A DNA stretch of 64,000 nucleotides, taken from CAYVQZ01 sp964453435 (GTDB taxonomy: Bacteria > Abyssobacteria > SURF-5). Of this stretch, positions 9,889 to 17,747 are shown piece by piece; positions within the stretch are counted from its first letter, which is position 1; each line of letters opens with the position of its first letter. The notes under the pieces are model-generated. The model searched no databases. It was not told where the DNA came from and was given only the letters and a program-made list of their open reading frames with translations. A program made the translations under genes and the position numbers. The stretch spans positions 4,586-68,585 of the forward strand of contig CAYVQZ010000023.1 in assembly GCA_964453435.1 (NCBI GenBank), in the 5' to 3' direction.

Positions 9889-10550
9889 AGATAAAGAGCG
9901 CCATTTCCATAGTCCTGCTTCTGTTCGTCGGAGCGAGCGTGGTTTACCTGGTTGCCGGTGAGTTTCGAGGAGACACGACGACCGTTCGGACGGCGGACGC
10001 CACTGCCGAACAAGACGTTCGAAAGGCCGAACAAACGCATCCGGCAAAAACCGCAACAATGCCGGAGGTCGCGACCGGCCAGGACAACCAAAGCATGGAA
10101 CCGACAGACAGAGAGAATCCTGCGACACCATCGGAAACCACGGCTCGGCAGGACGCTCAAGCAATAGAGACAACGCAACAGGAAAAACCTGCGACGCATC
10201 AACCGGAACACAAGGTTATCGCTTACTACTTCTATGGAACGGTTCGCTGTTCGACATGCCGGACCATCGAGGCGTACGCGGAGGACGCCATAAAAAATGG
10301 TTTCCAAAACGAATTGCAGAGTGGCGCCTTGGAATGGCGGGCGGTCAACGTAAACATCCCTGAAAATGAGCATTTCATCCGGGATTACGAGTTGACAACC
10401 CGTTCGGTCGTACTTGCTGATATATGGGGCGGCCAGCAAAAACAGTGGAAAAACCTCACGCGGGTATGGCAGCTCGTTCGCAACAGGCAGGCCTTCACAT
10501 CATACATTCAGGAAGAGACAAGAAAATATCTGGCAGGCAGCTATGAATGA
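9876..10550 (+). CDS. ArsF-family thioredoxin-like periplasmic protein
   Basis: A membrane anchor (residues ~8-27) is followed by an 80-residue linker of repeated T/E/Q/P motifs. A C-terminal domain with YYFYGTVRCSTCRTIE (Cys125, Cys128) then resembles the family annotated as nitrophenylarsenical nitroreductase subunit ArsF. The linker would hold the redox domain away from the membrane in the periplasm. The gene ends inside the start of the ArsG-like gene (8-base overlap), the usual ArsF-ArsG pairing. The family label rests on recall of conserved motifs; activity on organoarsenicals is not shown by sequence. Confidence 0.75.
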   Translation: MEIMKIKSAISIVLLLFVGASVVYLVAGEFRGDTTTVRTADATAEQDVRKAEQTHPAKTATMPEVATGQDNQSMEPTDRENPATPSETTARQDAQAIETTQQEKPATHQPEHKVIAYYFYGTVRCSTCRTIEAYAEDAIKNGFQNELQSGALEWRAVNVNIPENEHFIRDYELTTRSVVLADIWGGQQKQWKNLTRVWQLVRNRQAFTSYIQEETRKYLAGSYE

Positions 10551-11235
10551 ATTTTTCCTCGGAATTGTGTCAGCGGTGTGGCTGGGGATTCTCACTTCGA
10601 TCAGCCCGTGCCCGCTCGCGACGAATATCGCTGCCATCTCGTTCATCGGCAGGCGGGTGGAGAATCCGCGCCATGTCCTGTTGAGCGGCCTCCTGTATAC
10701 GTCCGGCAGAGCGTTGACATACTTGCTCCTCGGGGTGTTCCTGGTCACAAGCCTCCTATCCGCTCCCTACATATCCCATGCGCTTCAGAAATATATGAAC
10801 AAAGCGTTAGGGCCTGTTCTGATCCTCGTTGGCATGTTCCTGCTGGATTTGCTCCGGTTCAACTTCTCCCTCCCCGGAATGAGCGACACGATGCGGGGGC
10901 GCGTCGAGAAAATGGGGCTCGCCGGCCCCGCCCTCCTGGGTATTCTGTTCGCGCTCTCGTTCTGTCCCGTCTCCGCCGCCCTGTTCTTCGGCAGCCTCAT
11001 CCCGCTCGCCCTGAAGTCCGGCTCCGGTATCGTATTGCCGTCGCTCTACGGAATCGGGACCGCATTGCCGGTGGTCCTTTTCGCCGTGTTGATCGCGCTC
11101 GGGTTTCGCGCTGTCGGGAGTGTGTTCAACCGCATCACCCAATTCGAGTTCTGGGCCCGCCGCGTTACGGGTGCGGTCTTCATCGCAGTGGGAATCTACC
11201 TCTCGCTTGTTTACATCTTCCGCGTCGTTTCGTAG
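10543..11235 (+). CDS. ArsG/CcdA-like membrane protein (DsbD-family transporter)
   Basis: The 230-residue protein has about six membrane helices. The signature TSISPCPLATNIAAI in helix 1 and LSFCPVSAALFFG in the middle are the paired Cys-Pro helices of CcdA/DsbD proteins, which move reducing power across the inner membrane. ArsG, called an arsenical efflux permease, belongs to this family. Its pairing with the ArsF-like protein supports the ArsG label. The start at 10543 overlaps the upstream gene. It may pass electrons to the periplasmic thioredoxin-fold proteins instead of, or as well as, transporting arsenicals. Confidence 0.82.
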   Translation: MNEFFLGIVSAVWLGILTSISPCPLATNIAAISFIGRRVENPRHVLLSGLLYTSGRALTYLLLGVFLVTSLLSAPYISHALQKYMNKALGPVLILVGMFLLDLLRFNFSLPGMSDTMRGRVEKMGLAGPALLGILFALSFCPVSAALFFGSLIPLALKSGSGIVLPSLYGIGTALPVVLFAVLIALGFRAVGSVFNRITQFEFWARRVTGAVFIAVGIYLSLVYIFRVVS

Positions 11236-11242
11236 CGAATGC

Positions 11243-11289
11243 TTGACACGCGACAGGAAACCTGATATATTGCTCATTAGCAATATATC
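11243..11289 (+). promoter_or_regulatory. arsR1 promoter with overlapping perfect inverted-repeat operator
   Basis: A -35 TTGACA (11243-11248) and -10 TATATT (11266-11271) are separated by 17 bases. A perfect 11-bp inverted repeat (GATATATTGCT at 11264-11274, spacer CATT, complement at 11279-11289) covers the -10 box and runs up to the ATG. This is how ArsR-type autorepression normally works. The transcript would have a leader of only about a dozen bases and no clear ribosome-binding site. Confidence 0.8.
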
Positions 11290-11652
11290 ATGGACAACAT
11301 ACAGGAATACACAAAGGTCTTCAAGGCGTTCGCCGACCGCAGCCGCGCGCGTATCCTCAAGATGCTCGAGGAACAGGAACTCTGTGTCTGTCAGATCATG
11401 GCGGTGCTCGACCTTAAACAGCCCACGGTTTCGAAGCATCTGTCGGTGCTCAAGAAGGCCGGTCTCGTCGAGGCCAGGCGCAACGGCACGTGGGTCTTCT
11501 ATCGGCTCTCACATCGGAGACGCAACAACTTCGACCAGGCGCATTTGGGTCTGTTGCGCAACTGGCTGAACGACGACCCCGTTGTCAGGACCGACCGCGC
11601 TAAGCTGCGGGAAGTCCTAAAGGTGGACCCGCGCGAGCTTTGCAGCCCGTAA
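11290..11652 (+). CDS. arsR: ArsR-family arsenite-responsive repressor (copy 1)
   Basis: The 120-residue winged-helix protein carries the arsenite-sensing ELCVCQI motif at the start of the recognition region and the DNA-reading helix QPTVSKHLSVLKKAGLV. This matches classical ArsR. It is preceded by a strong promoter overlapped by a perfect palindrome, so it should repress itself and be released by As(III) or Sb(III). A second, very similar copy lies at 12686. Between them are a receiver-domain protein and a C39-like protein, so the whole block is probably under the same control. Confidence 0.93.
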   Translation: MDNIQEYTKVFKAFADRSRARILKMLEEQELCVCQIMAVLDLKQPTVSKHLSVLKKAGLVEARRNGTWVFYRLSHRRRNNFDQAHLGLLRNWLNDDPVVRTDRAKLREVLKVDPRELCSP

Positions 11653-11682
11653 TTTTTTTGGGTCAAATACATAGCCATTTAA

Positions 11683-11692
11683 CAATATATTG
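11683..11692 (+). promoter_or_regulatory. Palindrome CAATATATTG, possible ArsR half operator
   Basis: The 10-base palindrome sits two bases upstream of the receiver-domain gene and matches the core (AATATAT) of the arsR1 operator. No convincing -35/-10 pair was seen, so it may act only as an extra binding site or roadblock. Confidence 0.4.
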
Positions 11693-11694
11693 CG

Positions 11695-12099
11695 ATGGAC
11701 ACTGTTTCCATGAAACACGAACACTCGATACTCCTTGTGGACGATGACTCGGCGTCCGCGCAAACAATGAGGGTGATTCTCGAAGGGGCAGGCCGCCAGA
11801 TCACGACGGTGAGCGATGGCCATGAGGCTCTTAACCTCTTGTCGACGGAGAGATTTGACCTCGCCATCTTTGAACTGACGCTGCCTGGACTCAGCGGCGC
11901 CAAGCTAATGGAGGAAATGAAGAGAAGACAAATATGTGTTCCGGTCATCTATGTGACAGCGCATGGAGAATGGGAGTCATACTTGACACTCATGAACATG
12001 GGCGCATTTGAATATTTGACCAAACCGGTGAACAAGCGTGAGATTCTTTTGGCTGTCCGAAATAGTCTCGAAAAAGGCGGCAAATACTCGGGCGCGTGA
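11695..12099 (+). CDS. Receiver-only response regulator with phospho-acceptor Asp replaced by Glu
   Basis: The 134-residue protein is a single CheY-like receiver domain with no output domain. The acidic pocket (LLVDDD), the switch Thr (YVTAHG) and the Lys (LTKPVNK) are present. The residue normally phosphorylated, at the end of strand 3, is Glu60 (LAIFELTLPG instead of LxxLDLxMP). Glu at this site can mimic phosphorylation, so the protein may be constitutively active or signal by binding alone. It sits between arsR1 and a C39-like gene. An alternative start is Met6. Confidence 0.82.
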   Translation: MDTVSMKHEHSILLVDDDSASAQTMRVILEGAGRQITTVSDGHEALNLLSTERFDLAIFELTLPGLSGAKLMEEMKRRQICVPVIYVTAHGEWESYLTLMNMGAFEYLTKPVNKREILLAVRNSLEKGGKYSGA

Positions 12100-12102
12100 A
12101 TT

Positions 12103-12642
12103 ATGAACCTCAGCGACAAATGCACTTGTCCAGATACTGTGATTCCCATTTTGAAGCTTGACCTGCCATATTACAGACAGGAATGTGGCTGCAGTTGCGG
12201 GCCGGCATCCTTGCGCATGGTCTTGGAATTTCATGGAAGAGCGGTGTCTGAGGAAGAACTCGTCGATTTGCTGGAGACCGACCCGCAACGCGGTACCCTT
12301 AATGAGAAGTTCGCCAATGCCTGTCGCAAGTTTGGGTTTGCTTGCGTTATTCAGGAGGCGGCGGATATAGCCGCCCTAAAGGCGTTCTTGAAGCGGGGCT
12401 TTCCCCCCATAGTAAACTACCGCACGTTGGACAAAGGAATGGGCCATTTTGCCGTCGTGGTCGGCTATGATTCGACATCCCTGATATTGAACGACCCGGA
12501 CTGCGGGAGAAACTGTAGGATTTCCTTCGAGGAGTTTCAAAAGCACTGGATGAGCGGAGACGGACAACACAGGGGCTGGATGTTCGTCTTGACGAGAAAA
12601 GGAGAAGCTGCCAGGGATTGTGCCGAAAACTGCCGGACTTGA
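12103..12642 (+). CDS. C39-like papain-fold cysteine peptidase or domain
   Basis: The catalytic pattern of family C39 is visible: Gln26, Cys32 in SCGPASLRMV, His116 in GMGHFAVVVGY and Asn131/Asp132 in LILNDPD. C39 domains cleave leader peptides at double-Gly sites or, in the C39_2 group, have less defined roles. There is no ABC transporter or membrane segment here, and extra cysteines (CTC near the N-terminus, ECGCSC before the nucleophile) could bind metal or arsenite. The start is three bases after the receiver gene. Its presence in an ars operon is unusual; the substrate is unknown. Confidence 0.75.
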   Translation: MNLSDKCTCPDTVIPILKLDLPYYRQECGCSCGPASLRMVLEFHGRAVSEEELVDLLETDPQRGTLNEKFANACRKFGFACVIQEAADIAALKAFLKRGFPPIVNYRTLDKGMGHFAVVVGYDSTSLILNDPDCGRNCRISFEEFQKHWMSGDGQHRGWMFVLTRKGEAARDCAENCRT

Positions 12643-12685
12643 CATGGCCAAGAGAATGTGCTATATTACTCTTTGGTGATATATT
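12639..12685 (+). promoter_or_regulatory. arsR2 promoter with imperfect operator
   Basis: TTGACA (12639-12644) and TATATT (12662-12667) are 17 bases apart. An imperfect inverted repeat (TATATTACT, spacer CTTT, GGTGATATA) overlaps the -10 box just before the ATG at 12686. The arrangement copies that of arsR1, with weaker symmetry. Confidence 0.75.
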
Positions 12686-13093
12686 ATGAGTTCTGTTCAG
12701 GAATACACGAAGGTGTTCAAGGCCCTGGCCGATAAGAATCGCGCGCGAATTCTGAAGATGCTCGGCGAACAGGAACTGTGCGTGTGCCAGATCATGGCGG
12801 TGCTCGGCCTCAAACAGCCCACGGTCTCAAAACATCTGTCGGTGTTGAAGAAGGCTGGGCTTGTTGAAGCCAGGCGTGATGGAACATGGATTTACTACAG
12901 CATTTCGCGGAAGAGACGCAACGATTTCGATCAGGCGCATTTGGGGCTCTTGCGCAACTGGCTGAACGATGACGCCACTGTTCAGGCTGACCTGGCACGA
13001 TTACGGCAAGCGCTGATGATAGATGCATGCGAGCTGCGCAACCATGATTTTTCTGACACATCGCCATATGGCGATATACCGCGACCGCCTTAA
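12686..13093 (+). CDS. arsR: ArsR-family arsenite-responsive repressor (copy 2)
   Basis: The 135-residue protein is nearly the same as the product of 11290-11652, with identical ELCVCQIMAVL sensing and QPTVSKHLSVLKK DNA-binding segments. It differs mainly in the C-terminal 25 residues. It has its own promoter and operator and precedes arsD-HesB-arsA, so it is likely the direct regulator of the efflux genes. The duplication looks recent but both copies are intact. They may form mixed dimers or respond at different arsenite levels (inference). Confidence 0.93.
   Translation: MSSVQEYTKVFKALADKNRARILKMLGEQELCVCQIMAVLGLKQPTVSKHLSVLKKAGLVEARRDGTWIYYSISRKRRNDFDQAHLGLLRNWLNDDATVQADLARLRQALMIDACELRNHDFSDTSPYGDIPRPP
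13060..13075 (+). promoter_or_regulatory. Perfect 16-base palindrome at the 3' end of arsR2
   Basis: ATCGCCATATGGCGAT reads the same on both strands and lies 18 bases before the arsR2 stop. It has an AT-rich core but differs from the ATATT-type ars operators. It could be a binding site controlling arsD transcription or chance. A TTCTGACA upstream might serve as a -35 box; no clear -10 was identified. Confidence 0.3.
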
Positions 13094-13200
13094 GGGAATC
13101 AATCGGGAAGGGCCAGTCCCTTGATAACCCGCAACCGATGTTCCGCGCTGAGAGCAAATCATTTTCGGAATGCCAAGGAGTGTTTCCAGGAGAGGAAGCA

Positions 13201-13548
13201 ATGGACATGAAAGTTGAAATATACGACCCGGCGATGTGTTGTTCCACAGGGCTTTGCGGGCCGGCGGTCGATTCCGTTCAGGTTCGCCTGAACGATGCTA
13301 TTCTGGCTTTGAAAAAACAGGGCGTGCAGGTGGAACGATTCAACCTGTCGCAGCAAATCAACGCGGTGATGGCAAACAAACAAGTGGCGGCCCTCCTTCG
13401 CGAAAAGGGTAAGAAGGCGCTTCCAGTGACCATAGTGAATGGAGAGGTCTCCAAGACCGCAGAATACCCCACATACGAAGAATTGTGCAAAGCCCTTGGA
13501 ATCGAACCGCTAAAAGACGGGAAACCAATAGCACTGAAGATGGCATAG
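13201..13548 (+). CDS. arsD: ArsD arsenic metallochaperone
   Basis: The 115-residue protein has the CCSTGLCG motif (Cys12-Cys13-Cys18 type) used by ArsD to carry arsenite and antimonite to ArsA. The later vicinal Cys pairs of the R773 plasmid ArsD are absent, as in many chromosomal forms. The start at 13201 is preceded by AGGAGAGG; an in-frame upstream ATG at 13138 lacks a site. Its neighbours (HesB-like, arsA, acr3, arsC) confirm the role. Confidence 0.94.
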   Translation: MDMKVEIYDPAMCCSTGLCGPAVDSVQVRLNDAILALKKQGVQVERFNLSQQINAVMANKQVAALLREKGKKALPVTIVNGEVSKTAEYPTYEELCKALGIEPLKDGKPIALKMA

Positions 13549-13564
13549 TACAGGAGATTTTGAA

Positions 13565-13846
13565 ATGCTGGAAATTACCGAAGCAGCTCGAGACCGGTTT
13601 CGGAAACTACTCATTGAGTCAGACAAAGAAGGATATGCCATAAGAATCTTTGTCTCCGCAGGGGGATGCTGTCCCTCGTACGGACTCGATGTGTCGGAAA
13701 ACGGCGAACACGGCGACGACATAATTGAAGCTGGAGATTTGAAGCTCTTCGTAGAGCCAACCGCGCACGAGCAACTCTCCAATGCGACTATCGACTATGC
13801 AAACGGTTTTGTGATCAGGGGGACATCTTCTTCCTGTTGCGGCTGA
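13565..13846 (+). CDS. HesB/IscA-like protein (Cys form) in the ars operon
   Basis: The 93-residue protein has the HesB-like core with RIFVSAGGCCPSYGLD and a C-terminal SSSCCG, the usual three-Cys region of A-type Fe-S scaffold relatives. A HesB-like family is known as a selenoprotein family in anaerobes; here the GGCC site is Cys-encoded. A good AGGAG site precedes the ATG. It lies between arsD and arsA and might repair or shield Fe-S clusters from arsenite, or bind arsenite itself. Family assignment is firm; function is inferred. Confidence 0.8.
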   Translation: MLEITEAARDRFRKLLIESDKEGYAIRIFVSAGGCCPSYGLDVSENGEHGDDIIEAGDLKLFVEPTAHEQLSNATIDYANGFVIRGTSSSCCG

Positions 13847-13877
13847 TGAAGAAGAAGTAATCGAGAAGGTGAGACAT

Positions 13878-15686
13878 ATGAGCAAATTCGTGACGAACTA
13901 CCTGTTTTTTTCAGGCAAAGGCGGGGTTGGAAAGACAACAATTGCGTGCGCTTCGGCCATTCATTCCGCCGCTGAAGGCAAAAAAACATTGATTGTATCG
14001 ACAGACCCGGCATCCAATCTGTCGGATGTGTTCGAGCAAGAAATTGGCCACAGGATAAGGCCAATCGAAGGGGTGGATAATCTCTTTGCAATGGAGATAG
14101 ACCCCGACGAAGCCACCAGGGAATATAAGGAGAGGATAATCGGTCCTTTCAGGGAGGTTATGCCCGACGATGTAATCGCGTCACTCGAGGAGCAGTTCAA
14201 TTCACCCTGTACGACGGAGATGGCCTCCTTTGACAGGTTCATCGACTTCATGGAAACGGACGAGTATGACGTCATCGTCTTTGACACCGCGCCCACGGGG
14301 CACACCATAAGACTCCTTGAACTTCCTGTGGACTGGTCAAAACACATAGAGGAGTCCGCTAAAGGCAGCGGCCAAACATGTCTCGGGCCCGTTCAGGCCA
14401 TTCAGGAATCAAAGGACAAGTACAACGCGGCCACAGCGCTGCTGAGAGACCCCGAGAAGACCACTTTCATATTTGTGATGAAACCCGACAAGCTTTCCCT
14501 CTATGAAACTCAAAGGACGGCGTCGGAGCTTGCGACCATTGGCATCAAGCTAGGTGAAGTGGTCATAAACGGTGTTCTCGCAGACGAGATATGCGATACT
14601 GATTTTCTCGTTCAAGCTCGCACAGAACAGCGGAAAATCATTCAAGAAACAGAAAGAGTGGTCGAGAGACCAAAGCGGCATGTGGCGCTAAGAGATGGGG
14701 AGGTGAAGGGGGCCGAGTCGCTGAAAGAGGTTGCAGATGAGTTGTTCAATGGCAGAAGACCATCTTTCAGGGCAATGAAATCAGTGTCTGACCAGCCGGA
14801 TTTCCCCCTCGAAAAGCCGGATATCGACCGCCTCTTCCATCCGAACGGAGAGACAAAGGCCATATTCTTTACAGGCAAGGGCGGGGTCGGGAAGACAACA
14901 GTCTCGTGCGCAACGGCCCTCCACCTATCTGAGCAGGGCTTTAATACCTTGCTGGTCACCACCGACCCCGCGGCCCACATTGGGGAGGTCCTCGACAAGA
15001 GCATAGGGAGTGAGCCTACGCCGGTCGCGAACAATCTCTCTGCCGTTATGATAGATCAGCAAGCCGCCTTCAAAGAATATAAGCAACGGGCGCTGAGCGA
15101 GGCGCGGGGGAAATATTCGGACGACATGTTGATGGCGATGGAGGAGGAGTTGAACTCTCCATGCACCGAGGAAATGGCCTCCTTTGACAAATTTGCCCGG
15201 TTCTTTGAAACCGGAGAATATGATGTCATAGTCTTTGATACCGCCCCGACAGGTCACACACTGAGGCTGCTTGACCTGCCGTTTGACTATGCAAAGCAAG
15301 TCGAGATGATGGTTTCGGGCGGCGAAAACGCCGGCCAAAAGGAGGCGTCACAGAACAGATTCAGCAACATCATCCGAATGCTCAGGGATGAAAACCACAC
15401 GGTCTTCTGCCTTGTTCTCTATCCCGAATCCACGCCTATTCTCGAGTCTCATCGCGCGATGCTCGACCTGAAAGAGGCCGGTATCGGCGTTCAATTGGTC
15501 GTGGCCAACATGGCGCTCACTCAGGAGGTATGCCTCAATGACTTTCTTAAACGTCGCAGGCACATGCAAATGGCATATCTGAAAGATATCGGAGAGAAAT
15601 TCGGCGTCCCCGTCCTTACCTTCCCCCTGATAAGTGGAGACGTCAGGGGTCTGAAAGCGCTGAACAAGTTGGCGGAGTCACTTTAA
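13878..15686 (+). CDS. arsA: ArsA arsenite/antimonite-stimulated ATPase, two-domain form
   Basis: The 602-residue protein has two homologous halves, each with a deviant Walker A (GKGGVGKTT near residues 14 and 333), a switch I-like DTAPTGHT and conserved STDPASNLSDVF/TTDPAAHIGEVL. This is the duplicated ArsA that powers arsenite extrusion together with a membrane carrier, here ACR3. The ATG at 13878 follows AAGGTGA; a GTG three codons earlier is possible. The ArsD chaperone is encoded just upstream. Confidence 0.95.
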   Translation: MSKFVTNYLFFSGKGGVGKTTIACASAIHSAAEGKKTLIVSTDPASNLSDVFEQEIGHRIRPIEGVDNLFAMEIDPDEATREYKERIIGPFREVMPDDVIASLEEQFNSPCTTEMASFDRFIDFMETDEYDVIVFDTAPTGHTIRLLELPVDWSKHIEESAKGSGQTCLGPVQAIQESKDKYNAATALLRDPEKTTFIFVMKPDKLSLYETQRTASELATIGIKLGEVVINGVLADEICDTDFLVQARTEQRKIIQETERVVERPKRHVALRDGEVKGAESLKEVADELFNGRRPSFRAMKSVSDQPDFPLEKPDIDRLFHPNGETKAIFFTGKGGVGKTTVSCATALHLSEQGFNTLLVTTDPAAHIGEVLDKSIGSEPTPVANNLSAVMIDQQAAFKEYKQRALSEARGKYSDDMLMAMEEELNSPCTEEMASFDKFARFFETGEYDVIVFDTAPTGHTLRLLDLPFDYAKQVEMMVSGGENAGQKEASQNRFSNIIRMLRDENHTVFCLVLYPESTPILESHRAMLDLKEAGIGVQLVVANMALTQEVCLNDFLKRRRHMQMAYLKDIGEKFGVPVLTFPLISGDVRGLKALNKLAESL

Positions 15687-15957
15687 TGGCAGCAGGACCC
15701 GAAGGCCGGCGCAACGAGAGACGGGATCTCCTGAGCGACCGCGGAGGATTTTTCCGCTGCGGATCATGCATCAGATAGGAAGAAGAAAAACGAACGTTGA
15801 ATCCGATCGAGACGAAAGCCAACGTCGCCTCGGAGAAAATACCGCCTTCGAGGCCTTCATCTCAAGGAATAACCCATGCAGGCCCCGGCGCTAACAGGAA
15901 AACGCAGTATATTGGCAACTGAAACGGGCAAACAAACTGTCGAAAGGGACCAAAAAG

Positions 15958-17052
15958 ATGGCTGACAAAAGTGTTGCAAGGCAGCTTTCGCTGCTGGACC
16001 GTTTTTTGACGTTGTGGATTTTCCTCGCGATGATTGTGGGGGTGGGCTCGGGGTACTTCACGCCCGGCATCGTCAAATTCATCACGAAATTCCAGGTGGG
16101 AACCACTTCGATTCCCATCGCGATCGGCCTTATACTGATGATGTATCCTCCGCTGGCGAAAGTGAAGTATGAGGAACTCGGCCGCGTATTCAAGGACGTG
16201 AAGGTGCTTACGCTTTCACTGGTCCAAAACTGGGTGGTGGGACCCATCCTGATGTTCGTATTGGCGGTGCTGTTCCTGCGCGGATATCCGGAATACATGG
16301 TCGGCCTCATCATGATAGGGCTCGCCCGCTGCATCGCGATGGTGATTGTGTGGAACGACCTCGCCAAGGGCGATACGGAATACGCCGCCGCGCTGGTGGC
16401 CTTCAATTCGATTTTCCAGATTCTCTTGTATTCGGTGTATGCGTATATCTTCATCACCATCCTTCCGGGCTTGCTTGGGATGAAAGGACTGGCCGTGCAT
16501 GTCTCGATGGGCCAGATAGCCGAGAGCGTGTTCATCTATCTCGGCATTCCCTTCATCGCGGGCATCATTACCCGGTTCAGCCTGATTTCCCTTAAAGACA
16601 AGACATGGTACGAGCAGAAATTCATTCCGAAAATCAGCCCCATCACGCTGATCGCCCTGCTGTTCACGATTGTCGTCATGTTCTCGCTCAAAGGCGAGTA
16701 CATCGTGCAGTTGCCCATGCACGTGGTCAGGATCGCTATCCCGCTGCTCATTTATTTCGTGTTGATGTTCCTCGTTTCCTTCTATATGAGCAAGAAGGCT
16801 GGCGCCAATTACGAGCAGAGCACGACGCTCTCCTTCACCGCAGCCAGCAACAACTTCGAGCTTGCGATTGCAGTTGCGGTCGCCGTCTTCGGGATAGACT
16901 CGGGGGAAGCCTTTGCCGCCGTGATTGGACCGCTGGTGGAGGTTCCGGTGCTTATCGGTCTGGTCAACGTGGCCCTGTGGCTCAAGCGAAAATACTTTCC
17001 ATATGCGGTCGAGACGCCTGCCGGCGTCTGTCATGTGTCGTGCAAGCCCTGA
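15958..17052 (+). CDS. acr3: ACR3-family arsenite efflux carrier
   Basis: The 364-residue protein has ten predicted membrane helices. Both ACR3 hallmark regions are present: GLARCIAMVIVWNDLAKGD with the essential Cys, and FTAASNNFELAIAVAVAVFG with the conserved Glu. It extrudes As(III) across the inner membrane, probably energised or regulated by ArsA. A 270-base stretch separates it from arsA. It contains no gene that I can see, so acr3 may have its own promoter. Confidence 0.96.
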   Translation: MADKSVARQLSLLDRFLTLWIFLAMIVGVGSGYFTPGIVKFITKFQVGTTSIPIAIGLILMMYPPLAKVKYEELGRVFKDVKVLTLSLVQNWVVGPILMFVLAVLFLRGYPEYMVGLIMIGLARCIAMVIVWNDLAKGDTEYAAALVAFNSIFQILLYSVYAYIFITILPGLLGMKGLAVHVSMGQIAESVFIYLGIPFIAGIITRFSLISLKDKTWYEQKFIPKISPITLIALLFTIVVMFSLKGEYIVQLPMHVVRIAIPLLIYFVLMFLVSFYMSKKAGANYEQSTTLSFTAASNNFELAIAVAVAVFGIDSGEAFAAVIGPLVEVPVLIGLVNVALWLKRKYFPYAVETPAGVCHVSCKP

Positions 17053-17109
17053 GTGGTTGATAGCGCTAATGGCTATCCGAAACGGGAGGAAGTCCCGGGA
17101 AGAGATACC

Positions 17110-17508
17110 ATGAAAAGAGTCCTTTTCGTTTGCGTCGAGAACTCCTGCCGCTCGCAGATGGCCGAAGGTTTCGCCCGCGCGCTCGCCAGGGAGACCATCG
17201 AGCCGTTCAGCGCCGGCTCGCAGCCTTCCGGCATCGTGAACCCGAAAGCGGTCGCGGCAATGAAAAATGCGGGGATAGACATTTCCGTCCAGAAGTCAAA
17301 GGGATTCGATTCGCTGCCGGAGAACGACTGGGACGCCATCGTGACCATGGGCTGCGGTGATGCCTGTCCCTTCCTTCCCGCAAAGATGAGAATCGATTGG
17401 GATTTGCCCGAGCCGAAGGAAATGCCCGAGCCGGAATTCAACAAGGTTCGTGATGAAATACGCAGCCGTGTCGAAAAGCTGATTGACGACCTGCAGAAAG
17501 ACGCCTGA
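17110..17508 (+). CDS. arsC: Arsenate reductase, thioredoxin-coupled LMW-PTP type
   Basis: The 132-residue protein has the P-loop CVENSCRS (C-x5-R) at the N-terminus and the redox pair in MGCGDACP, matching the S. aureus/B. subtilis ArsC class. These reduce As(V) to As(III) with electrons from thioredoxin. The start at 17110 matches family length; an upstream in-frame ATG would add 19 residues. As the last gene of the island it feeds arsenite to ACR3/ArsA. The thioredoxin-fold gene at 8798 is a possible partner. Confidence 0.95.
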   Translation: MKRVLFVCVENSCRSQMAEGFARALARETIEPFSAGSQPSGIVNPKAVAAMKNAGIDISVQKSKGFDSLPENDWDAIVTMGCGDACPFLPAKMRIDWDLPEPKEMPEPEFNKVRDEIRSRVEKLIDDLQKDA

Positions 17509-17713
17509 GCTTCCCCCCGACTCGACTGCAACCATTATCGTGTTCTGCCCGACCGTTTTCCGGTTTACCGATTGATAATTCTGAAGCGGCGCCTCCCGCC
17601 CTCTTTCCCATCTTTTCGACATCTCCGTCACCTGTCGCACAAACAAGTGGTTCAACCGCGCCGGGGTACGGTTTTTGAAGAGGCCGCGGAACCTGTACGG
17701 CGTGATATTCGGC

Positions 17714-17747
17714 TTGACAACGAGCGTTATGCAATATAGAATAACGC
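17714..17747 (+). promoter_or_regulatory. Promoter with ModE-like palindrome upstream of fmdE-moeA
   Basis: TTGACA (17714-17719) and TAGAAT (17737-17742) are 17 bases apart. A perfect 7-bp inverted repeat, GCGTTAT (17724-17730) and ATAACGC (17741-17747), overlaps the -10 box. The CGTTAT...ATAACG half-sites recall the E. coli ModE operator, which controls molybdenum genes, although the spacer here is 10 instead of 12 bases. Both downstream genes are linked to molybdenum or tungsten enzymes. Confidence 0.55.
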
